DNA of 5,197 bases from Candidatus Aminicenantota bacterium. Lineage in GTDB: Bacteria; Acidobacteriota; Aminicenantia; UBA2199. How positions within the stretch are numbered: the first letter of the stretch is position 1; each line of letters opens with the position of its first letter. This document shows, in pieces, positions 1-4,964 of this stretch. The notes beneath the pieces are model-generated. The model was not told the DNA's origin. It saw only the letters and a program-made list of their open reading frames with translations, and did no database searches. The stretch is from positions 1 to 5,197 of the forward strand of contig JAGLQA010000187.1 in the NCBI GenBank assembly GCA_023137075.1. Reading direction: 5' to 3'. A program made the position numbers and the translations under genes.

Positions 1-31
1 GCGGGGTGGCGCAGTCCGGGATTGATGAGCC
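1..31 (-). repeat. Direct repeat copy A (coding)
   Basis: This copy matches 208-238 at 29 of 31 bases, including 20 identical bases (6-25 against 213-232). The copies lie 207 bp apart, exactly 69 codons, so both encode the same peptide in the minus-strand frame (here AHQSRTAPPR, residues 291-300). It may extend past the left edge of the window. Confidence 0.75.
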
Positions 32-900
32 GGGTTTTCCCTATCGTCGCTTAAGGCTATTTTCCGGGTGAAATCTTGAAAAATACTCATGTGATCGATA
101 TCCGAATGATGAAATAATGTTTTGTAAAAAGCGGTTGTGCGCATCAGGTTAGGCGGCGGCGTGGGTTGCATGGACCCGGCTTCATAATTACCTGCCGTTA
201 ATCTTGAGCGGAGTGGCGCAGTCCGGGATTGACGAGCCTGCTTTCCAGGAATATTGATTTCTTTGAGCAGCCTCTGGTTTTTAGTTATAAACCGGTTCAA
301 AACTTCCCAGGTTGTCCGAGAATGCAAAAAAAGGGTCGAATGTAAAATACTGGGGAATACAAGATCCCCCCCTACAAAGGATCTCCGGTCGAACGTAGGG
401 GTGAACCTTGTGTTCACCCGGAGTTCTCGGACAACCTGTTCCGAATCTTTAAGGTGGTACAATGGAATATGGGGCGATATATTCATGATACCGGGGGAGT
501 TATAAAATAATATCTCGTTATGCCAATCCTTCACTTTTTTGATGAGCGGAGGTGGGAAAAAGAATTTGCTGAAATAGGATAATTCCCGGAAATCCGACAG
601 CCTATGATTATAACCGGTTGTTGTTTGAGGGAATAGTGCCCGGCTGAAATCCTTAGTCTTTGATTGAGATACCCCCAGAAATAGTTGGAGTACGAAATTC
701 AAATGTAAATGCCGGGTCAGGTAATGGGATATGTTATCGATGAAAAAATCGGTGTTTTTAAATACCCGCTGCCGGAGCGCCGGGTCCGAGAGATAGTAAA
801 GGAAAAAAAGAGTGGGAAATCCAGGGCGCGGTTGTCTGATAGAGTTGTATTTATAGGTAATATATCGATGGAATTCCCTATCGATCACTTGTATGATCAT
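1..900 (-). CDS. Large unknown protein of the injection-system operon, 3' end beyond window
   Basis: I do not recognise this protein. The minus strand from the ATG at 900-898 to base 1 reads as 300 codons without a stop, so the gene leaves the window incomplete. The start lies one base after the tube 2 stop (TAAGATG), with a modest ribosome site AAGAAGGG at 913-906, which suggests translational coupling. Residues 1-90 are rich in aromatic and hydrophobic residues (begins MIIQVIDREF, later SDPALRQRVF and IDNISHYLTRH) and look like a folded domain. Residues 91-300 are lower in complexity, with proline runs (FFFPPPL, PTPPPN) and a repeated QSRTAP peptide at 224-229 and 293-298. Residues 155-198 are encoded by an inserted MITE-like element. 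In related clusters a peptidoglycan-binding or baseplate gene often follows tube 2, but nothing here shows such a domain. Coding status is well supported by frame, coupling and composition; function is unknown. Confidence 0.8.
   Translation of the reverse strand, partial: MIIQVIDREFHRYITYKYNSIRQPRPGFPTLFFLYYLSDPALRQRVFKNTDFFIDNISHYLTRHLHLNFVLQLFLGVSQSKTKDFSRALFPQTTTGYNHRLSDFRELSYFSKFFFPPPLIKKVKDWHNEILFYNSPGIMNISPHIPLYHLKDSEQVVRELRVNTRFTPTFDRRSFVGGDLVFPSILHSTLFLHSRTTWEVLNRFITKNQRLLKEINIPGKQARQSRTAPLRSRLTAGNYEAGSMQPTPPPNLMRTTAFYKTLFHHSDIDHMSIFQDFTRKIALSDDRENPAHQSRTAPPR
208..238 (-). repeat. Direct repeat copy B (coding)
   Basis: This is the partner of the copy at 1-31 and encodes ARQSRTAPLR at residues 222-231 of the unknown protein. 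The near-identity at the DNA level suggests a recent duplication, gene conversion, or a short dispersed repeat, rather than only conserved protein sequence. Confidence 0.75.
308..438. mobile_element. MITE-like element inserted in frame in the unknown gene
   Basis: The ends are perfect 15-bp inverted repeats (CAGGTTGTCCGAGAA at 308-322 and its complement at 424-438). They are flanked by a 4-bp direct duplication TTCC at 304-307 and 439-442, as expected of a transposition target site. The element is 131 bp and has no room for a transposase, so it would be non-autonomous. Inside are a perfect hairpin, GGGTGAAC / GTTCACCC (399-406 and 412-419) with loop CTTGT; a second pairing CCCCTAC / GTAGGGG (369-375, 395-401); AGATCC / GGATCT (362-367, 379-384); and a near-duplicate GGTCGAAYGTA at 334-344 and 387-397. 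From memory, the GTAGGGG...CTTGTG hairpin resembles a dispersed intergenic repeat found in many bacteria; this was not checked. Element plus duplication is 135 bp, exactly 45 codons, with no minus-strand stop in the host frame. Confidence 0.75.
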
Positions 901-901
901 C

Positions 902-1336
902 TTATCCCTTCTTTATTCCATGATGAGCCAGTTCTATGGATTCGACGGCAGAAGTGCTCCCATCGGCTTTAAAATCGGGCCCGGACCATTTGACGGGAAA
1001 GGCATCTTCAAAGGTCCAGCGCCACTTTTCATTTCCCTGGAAATCATACAGGATGATACGCCCGGTTTTGCGTTTTATATTACCTGTAACTGCGTCCCGG
1101 TGCCATTGCCACAACACATCGGAATCGGTTATACCTCTTTTCAGGACAAGGTTGGCGTATTTGGCTGCTTTCGGAATTTTATGAACATAGTCATTCACGC
1201 CGCCTTCCTTATATTCCTCAGTCTCGATCTCGGCCTGCAGGCCGGATACTTCCGAAAATCCGGCCACTATCAAATCGTCGATTTCGACATGAAATTTGAA
1301 ACTTAAAAACGGGTCTTTTCTTTCGTCTAATGCCAT
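902..1336 (-). CDS. Tail tube protein 2 (T4 gp19 / Afp5-like family)
   Basis: This 144-residue protein has the usual length and pattern of the T4 gp19-type tube family, which stacks as hexameric rings to form the inner tube of contractile tails. Visible family features are the N-terminal strand FKFHVEID (13-20), AGFSEVSGLQ (25-34), EYKEGG (41-46), HKIPKA (52-57), NLVLKRGITDS (62-72), the W-rich strand KWRWTF (104-109), FPVKWSGPDFKA (113-124) and the C-terminal strand VESIELAHHG (131-140). It is clearly paralogous to the tube protein at 2366-1929 but divergent from it. In eCIS clusters a second tube-like protein of this kind typically forms the first ring joining tube to baseplate, so an Afp5/Pvc5-type adaptor role is likely by analogy. 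The ATG at 1336 follows AAGGAGG at 1355-1349 with a rather long 12-base spacer. The next gene begins one base after its stop. Confidence 0.93.
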   Translation of the reverse strand: MALDERKDPFLSFKFHVEIDDLIVAGFSEVSGLQAEIETEEYKEGGVNDYVHKIPKAAKYANLVLKRGITDSDVLWQWHRDAVTGNIKRKTGRIILYDFQGNEKWRWTFEDAFPVKWSGPDFKADGSTSAVESIELAHHGIKKG

Positions 1337-1368
1337 TTTATTTCCCGGCCTCCTTCACGGTTCGTCAC

Positions 1369-1551
1369 CTATATCAGGCTCCTGCCTCGGGTAGGCTCTT
1401 CGCTTAAATTTTTATTTATTCTGCTAATCTCCTCACACCATTTTTCCCTCTCAGCGTGAGGCATCTCCATAACCTGGTCATGATTCCAGTGAAAATAATA
1501 AGAGATGAAGGCTACCTCCTCATAAATCCGGTCGAGGGGGTAGCCTGTTAT
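1369..1551 (-). CDS. -1 frame extension of the tail assembly chaperone (DUF6760-like small protein)
   Basis: Sixty codons read from ATA at 1551-1549 to a TAG at 1371-1369. The peptide contains YPLDRIYEEVAFISYYFHW, then HAEREKWCEEISRIN, which I recognise as the small DUF6760-type protein found between tube genes in contractile-injection loci (family recalled, not searched). No ATG, GTG or TTG precedes the conserved part: going upstream, the frame meets a TGA at about 1578-1576. The only near-start is ATA, overlapping the upstream TAA, and the nearest ribosome-like site is 17 bases away, too far for normal initiation. The best reading is therefore that this segment is made by -1 frameshifting from the gene at 1913, giving a 181-residue fusion (121 + 60) covering 1913-1369. 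Alternatives are initiation at ATA by coupling, or a mutation that destroyed a normal start. Confidence 0.8.
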   Translation of the reverse strand: MTGYPLDRIYEEVAFISYYFHWNHDQVMEMPHAEREKWCEEISRINKNLSEEPTRGRSLI

Positions 1552-1574
1552 CCCCCCGGGGAAGAAATCTCCTT
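1509..1574 (-). promoter_or_regulatory. Programmed -1 ribosomal frameshift signal
   Basis: Three elements stand in the order known for bacterial -1 frameshifting (dnaX type). An internal Shine-Dalgarno AAGGAG lies at 1574-1569. After 11 bases comes the heptamer G GGG GGA at 1557-1551, in the correct zero-frame phase and immediately followed by the UAA stop at 1550-1548. After 4 more bases comes a stem-loop with arms at 1546-1534 and 1521-1509, pairing at 12 of 13 positions (one C-A mismatch) around a 12-base loop. Slipping GGG GGA to GGG GGG keeps good glycine-tRNA pairing. The -1 frame then runs into the conserved YPLDR segment. That frameshifting really occurs is inference; all elements are directly visible. 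Confidence 0.75.
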
Positions 1575-1913
1575 TTCAAATTCTTCCCCGCAACCGGGGC
1601 ATTTCACCTTCATCATAACATCCCCGTTGCCATTTACGGTTTTATAGAACTCCTGGAGATAAGTCAGGTCCGCTACAAACAGTTTTTCGATCACTCCCGG
1701 GTTTATACTTCCCAGTTCTCCTAATTTTGTAATGACCCGGGAGAGCAAGATGACGGTTAGATAAGCGGGGTTGCTTTGCACCCGGGGATCTTTCATGGGA
1801 AGAATCTCATCGGCAGCAGCAGCCAGGCGCATGGTCCCGTTCTTATGCAATGTCCCGTCATTATCCACATAGCCTTTCGGCAGGGTAAATTCATACTCGG
1901 TTTGCAATACCAT
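1548..1913 (-). CDS. Tail assembly chaperone-like protein (Mu gp41 / P2 gpE-like), zero-frame product
   Basis: This 121-residue protein lies directly after the tube gene, the place where phage tail operons carry their assembly chaperone. The start YEFTLPKGYVDNDGTLHKNG, followed by MRLAAAADEI, matches the pattern of the Mu gp41/P2 gpE chaperone group as I remember it (strand, glycine turn, then polar helix). Residues 50-95 look helical. Near the end is a single CPGCGEEF knuckle (C105, C108), half of a zinc ribbon, with no second cysteine pair. The protein stops at SSPGG-UAA, where the slippery run lies. The ATG at 1913 has AAGGAGG overlapping the tube 1 stop, with a 10-base spacer. Its probable role is to coat or fold tube or tape-measure subunits before assembly. 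Family assignment is moderate; position in the operon supports it. Confidence 0.75.
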   Translation of the reverse strand: MVLQTEYEFTLPKGYVDNDGTLHKNGTMRLAAAADEILPMKDPRVQSNPAYLTVILLSRVITKLGELGSINPGVIEKLFVADLTYLQEFYKTVNGNGDVMMKVKCPGCGEEFEKEISSPGG

Positions 1914-1928
1914 CTTTTAATTACCTCC

Positions 1929-2366
1929 TTAACTCACGCGCTGCATTCCTTCATGGGCAATTTCCAGGGTTTCGATGGCGATGTCGGTGCCTTTCGCATT
2001 CAGATCCGGTGCATCGTACTTGGTAGGCCAGGCTTCGCCAAATTCCCACCTGGCTTTGTTGTTCCCTTCCTCATCCAATATAATAACCGCGATATTGCGA
2101 CGAGCGTCACCCATCTGGCCCTGTTCTACCTGTTTTCTCCATTCGTAAAGATCCATGGAGTCGGTGATTCCCCACTTGAGGGTTAGGTTCCCGTACTTGA
2201 TTAACCCGGGAATTTTTCTCACAGTCGGAGGTTCGTTTCCCTCCCGGTACTCGATAGGGTCCTGGGACGTATCGGGGATAGTGGCTTCGCTAAAGCCTGC
2301 CTGGGTAATACCGTCGATTTCCAATAAAAACCTACAATTCCTGTAAGGATCGTTTCTATTTGCCAT
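1929..2366 (-). CDS. Tail tube protein 1 (T4 gp19 / Afp1-like, major inner tube)
   Basis: This 145-residue protein of the T4 gp19 tube family directly follows the sheath gene, the usual position of the major tube subunit. Family marks are the N-terminal strand CRFLLEIDG (11-19), AGFSEATIPD (23-32), IEYREGNE (38-45), VRKIPGL (49-55), NLTLKWGITDS (60-70), the aromatic strand RWEFGEAWPTKYDAPDLNA (106-124) and the C-terminal strand IETLEIAHEG (131-140). It aligns along its whole length with tube protein 2, sharing the AGFSE, KIP, NL-L-GITDS and E-IE-AH-G positions. The ATG at 2366 follows an AAGGAGG site, and an 18-base gap separates it from the sheath stop. It would polymerise into the hollow tube driven through the target membrane on sheath contraction. 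The assignment as the main tube rests on position next to the sheath. Confidence 0.94.
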   Translation of the reverse strand: MANRNDPYRNCRFLLEIDGITQAGFSEATIPDTSQDPIEYREGNEPPTVRKIPGLIKYGNLTLKWGITDSMDLYEWRKQVEQGQMGDARRNIAVIILDEEGNNKARWEFGEAWPTKYDAPDLNAKGTDIAIETLEIAHEGMQRVS

Positions 2367-2384
2367 TTTTATACCTCCTTTTTT

Positions 2385-3938
2385 TTACTCGGTAACCGCT
2401 GAACCGCCCTGCCACTGGGCAATACGGAAGATGACAAACTCCGCCGGTTTTACGGGTGCGATCCCGATTATACAAATAAGCCTGCCGTTGTCGATATCGT
2501 CCTGGGTCATGGTCGTGCGGTCACATTTGACAAAAAATGCCTCTTCCGGTGTACTGCCCATCAAGGCGCCGTCTCTCCATACCCGGGTTAAGAACTGGGT
2601 AATGGTTTGTTTCACCCTGGCCCACAATTTTTGATCATTGGGTTCGAAGACCACCCACTGGGTACCTTCCTCGATAGACTCTTCGATGAAGATGAACAGT
2701 CTCCTGACATTGATGTACTTCCAGAGGGTGTTACTGGATAGCGTCCTGGCACCCCATACCCTAATGCCTCGCCCGGGAAAGAACCTGATACAATTCACGC
2801 CCCTGGGATTGAGGATATCCTGTTCCCCCTTGGTAATCTGGAATTCAAGTTCTTTAACACCCCTGACTTTTTCGTTGGCCGGAGCTTTGTGAACGCCTCG
2901 CTCAATATCGCTTCTGGCATATATACCGGCAACATGACCACCGGGAGGTATGGGTTTGTAAAGTTTGGTAATCGAATCATAAACTTTAATCCATGGGTAG
3001 TAAAAAGCAGCGTACATGGTCTCATAACCATCCCTGGGTTTTAGATTATCCTTGTTACTCTCCCCTCTTATGGCATCGATAATGGCAAACCGGTCTTTTA
3101 GCTTTTCACAGGATTTGATCAATGCATTAGCTAATCCATTAATACTGTCTGCATTCGGGGCATACAGGATGGCAACCTCATCGATGGCATGCAAAGCAGT
3201 CAAACCAAGACGCTGGCCCGGCAAATCGGTATCTTCGCGTTTATAATCGTCGGCATCAAGGGGTAATTTTCCGTCAACTCCGCCTGCTAAAGGAGTTACA
3301 TCAGTTGGTCCTTCCGGTAAAACACCGGAATCATCGGCTTCCTTAGTGATAATGATAAGATTCGATATCCCGTTGACCTTATTTTCAAAATAATCATCGG
3401 ACGTGCTCTCCACGGAAAGATCATCAAAATCTTCTATTAAGTCGGCACTCTCATCGGCTTTTTCCGGGTCACCCTCGACGTCTCCTGTCTTCCAGTAATA
3501 TACCCTTAACCTGAACAGGGGGTTTTTTTCATCATCATTAAATGTTCCCTTACCTACCTTAATACCAACCCGATTTCCCCATGTACCTTCACCCACTGCT
3601 GTAATCGTTAACGAATTATTGTCCAGTTTTAAGCCGGCTTTTTTTGCCTTTTCTTCGTCGGGTCCGGCTCCGACAACCCTGGCAACATAACAGCGTGCTC
3701 CGCCGTTGCTAAAAAATCCTTCTACACAATAAGGAAGGTAGGGGCTGACTTTTTCCTGTACGAAGTGCCCTCCGTATACTCTCTGGAACTGAAGCCAACC
3801 GGTTATAAGCCGCGGTTCAGTGGGGCCTCTTTCGGTCTCTCCAAGGAAACCGGCTGTGCTGGTGCCAACTCCTTCGATGGGTTTGGCGCCGATCTCAAAT
3901 TCCTCGACATATACACCTGGTGATAAATATTCTGGCAT
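2385..3938 (-). CDS. Contractile tail sheath protein
   Basis: This 517-residue sheath subunit surrounds the tube and drives injection by contraction. The N-terminus has the signature LSPGVYVEEFEIGAKPIEGVGTS (5-27), followed by TAGFLGETERGP. The C-terminal half has RGIRVWGARTLS (390-401), the helix region VKQTITQFL (443-451) and the closing VKCDRTTM and FVIFRIAQW strands (from 470), all typical of phage and eCIS sheath proteins. Between about residues 105 and 240 is a polar, Asp/Glu-rich region, presumably the surface-exposed variable domain. Only one sheath gene is present in this window, whereas Afp-type clusters have three. The start lies one base after the stop of the coiled-coil gene, with AGGAGG at a 6-base spacer inside that gene's last codons, so the two are translationally coupled. 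Confidence 0.96.
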   Translation of the reverse strand: MPEYLSPGVYVEEFEIGAKPIEGVGTSTAGFLGETERGPTEPRLITGWLQFQRVYGGHFVQEKVSPYLPYCVEGFFSNGGARCYVARVVGAGPDEEKAKKAGLKLDNNSLTITAVGEGTWGNRVGIKVGKGTFNDDEKNPLFRLRVYYWKTGDVEGDPEKADESADLIEDFDDLSVESTSDDYFENKVNGISNLIIITKEADDSGVLPEGPTDVTPLAGGVDGKLPLDADDYKREDTDLPGQRLGLTALHAIDEVAILYAPNADSINGLANALIKSCEKLKDRFAIIDAIRGESNKDNLKPRDGYETMYAAFYYPWIKVYDSITKLYKPIPPGGHVAGIYARSDIERGVHKAPANEKVRGVKELEFQITKGEQDILNPRGVNCIRFFPGRGIRVWGARTLSSNTLWKYINVRRLFIFIEESIEEGTQWVVFEPNDQKLWARVKQTITQFLTRVWRDGALMGSTPEEAFFVKCDRTTMTQDDIDNGRLICIIGIAPVKPAEFVIFRIAQWQGGSAVTE

Positions 3939-3939
3939 T

Positions 3940-4836
3940 TTATTCCTCCTTTTTAAATTTTATCTTTTTTAATTTTTCTAAAATGTTGCTTCTTCGTGCC
4001 TGCTGTAGGTTTACCAACTCTTTTTCATTCTTTTCTAATTCGGCCTTTGTTTTTTCTACATCTTCTTTTTTCTTTTTCAGATTTATTCCTTCTTCCGCTT
4101 TATATAGATCGGCCCATTCTTTTTCCAATATCTTTTTGAATTCATCCACGGCTTCGTCAGCTCCGGCTTTTTTTTCCGGTTCAAAGGCAAAACTTTTTAA
4201 TCGTCCGGTAAGTCTACTCAATTCTTTAATCATGGCGCCTAACCCGGCTTCTCTTTCTTCTACATCGGTTAGAAAATAGATAAGGGCAAAATTTCCTTTT
4301 TTCTCTTCTTCCGCAATAAATTTCCCGGCATTATCAATCTTCCTGAGTTTATTCTCGATCTCCCTTTGTAATCTCTTTGCCGAGTTAAAGTCCTCTTGAA
4401 TTCCTTTATACTTCTTTTCAGCATTATTATATTCTTTTTCCGATTCCTTAAGTTTATCCTCCGTGTTCTTTACCTTTTTTTCCTGGTCTTTGATATCCCG
4501 GTCTACATCTTTTATTATTTCTCCAATCTCTTTTTTCGTTTCGCCATCGACCTTTTCCGCAATCACGGCAGCCATACCTTTATAATAGATTCCGGCATCT
4601 TCTATTCCTTTCTTTAATTTTTCAAAAGCTTTGCCAAACAATTCCGCGGCTTTATTAATCGCTCCACTGGCCCTCTTTTTAGCTTCAAATTCTCTCTCTT
4701 TTCGGCTGATCTCTTCTCGCGTCTTCGCCAGTTTTTTTTGCAAATCATCTACCTGGCTCTCTAAAGTCGGCGACTTTTCACCCTTCGTTTCTTTGACCGG
4801 TATTTTCTGTTTTTTACTTTCCGATTCTTCCGGCAT
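3940..4836 (-). CDS. Lysine/glutamate-rich coiled-coil protein of unknown function
   Basis: This 298-residue protein is not recognised. It is very rich in K and E and has no signal peptide, membrane segment or cysteine. Heptad-like charged helices are visible at about 25-56, 100-167 and 250-295, separated by less charged stretches at 57-98 (SGAINKAAELFGKAFEKL, later YYKGMAAVIAEKV) and 170-220 (GNFALIYFLTDVEEREAGLG). The first 25 residues are polar and probably disordered. It lies directly before the sheath, one base between stop and start, so it is very likely made together with the sheath. The ATG at 4836 has AGGAGG 5 bases upstream. Possible roles are a sheath-associated or scaffold protein, or a cytoplasmic partner of the particle; these are guesses. 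Sequence composition alone makes homology calls with unrelated coiled coils risky. Confidence 0.85.
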   Translation of the reverse strand: MPEESESKKQKIPVKETKGEKSPTLESQVDDLQKKLAKTREEISRKEREFEAKKRASGAINKAAELFGKAFEKLKKGIEDAGIYYKGMAAVIAEKVDGETKKEIGEIIKDVDRDIKDQEKKVKNTEDKLKESEKEYNNAEKKYKGIQEDFNSAKRLQREIENKLRKIDNAGKFIAEEEKKGNFALIYFLTDVEEREAGLGAMIKELSRLTGRLKSFAFEPEKKAGADEAVDEFKKILEKEWADLYKAEEGINLKKKKEDVEKTKAELEKNEKELVNLQQARRSNILEKLKKIKFKKEE

Positions 4837-4865
4837 TTTTACCTCCTATTTTATAAATTTCATGC

Positions 4866-4954
4866 CATTACTTGGCGGTAATGACTAACATTTTTAACAC
4901 ATTTTTCCCCCACCCTTAGGTGGGTGCGTTTTTCGAGCAGTGCCTTGAAAAACG
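4866..4954. other. Cluster of three hairpins between operon genes
   Basis: The 128-base gap 4837-4964 contains three inverted repeats. CATTAC / GTAATG pairs at 4866-4871 and 4878-4883 with a 6-base loop. CCCACC / GGTGGG pairs at 4909-4914 and 4919-4924 with a 4-base loop. CGTTTTTC / GAAAAACG pairs at 4927-4934 and 4947-4954 and can extend three further pairs inward on the plus-strand reading with one G-U. None is followed by a T-run on the transcribed minus strand, so a normal intrinsic terminator is not supported. A role in mRNA processing, attenuation or stability is possible, making this a candidate point for adjusting the ratio of the upstream gene to the sheath block. No clear -35/-10 pair was found; a weak TATAAA-like box lies just before the ribosome site of the coiled-coil gene. 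Confidence 0.5.
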
Positions 4955-4964
4955 ACTTTTATTG

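Noticed and set aside
1..250. Repeats considered as a CRISPR, attachment site or group II intron end
   Set aside because: There are only two copies 207 bp apart, in coding frame. No spacer periodicity, tRNA, integrase or intron domain V-like hairpin was seen.
254..505. Plus-strand open frame of 83 codons
   Set aside because: It lies antisense to the 300-codon minus frame and spans the inverted-repeat element. It has no ribosome site or protein-like pattern, and all other genes run on the minus strand.
709..1306. Overlapping plus-strand open frames opposite tube 2 and the start of the unknown gene
   Set aside because: They are antisense shadows: the minus strand here encodes a clear tube family protein and the coupled start of the next gene.
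1549..1551. ATA as a true start codon for the small DUF6760-like gene
   Set aside because: ATA initiation is rare and the nearest ribosome-like site is 17 bases away. The same site is spaced correctly for a -1 frameshift stimulator. Kept only as the alternative explanation.
2795..3031. Minus-strand 78-codon frame inside the sheath gene
   Set aside because: It is an out-of-frame shadow of the well-supported sheath coding sequence.
3920..4888. Several plus-strand frames rich in Phe, Ser and Leu that resemble membrane proteins
   Set aside because: They are the complement of Lys/Glu-rich codons (TTT/TTC opposite AAA/GAA) of the coiled-coil gene, a known artefact.
4909..4933. GC-rich hairpin followed by TTTTT, resembling an intrinsic terminator on the plus strand
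   Set aside because: No plus-strand gene ends here, the T-run begins several bases after the stem and is itself part of another stem, and the minus strand shows no T-run.
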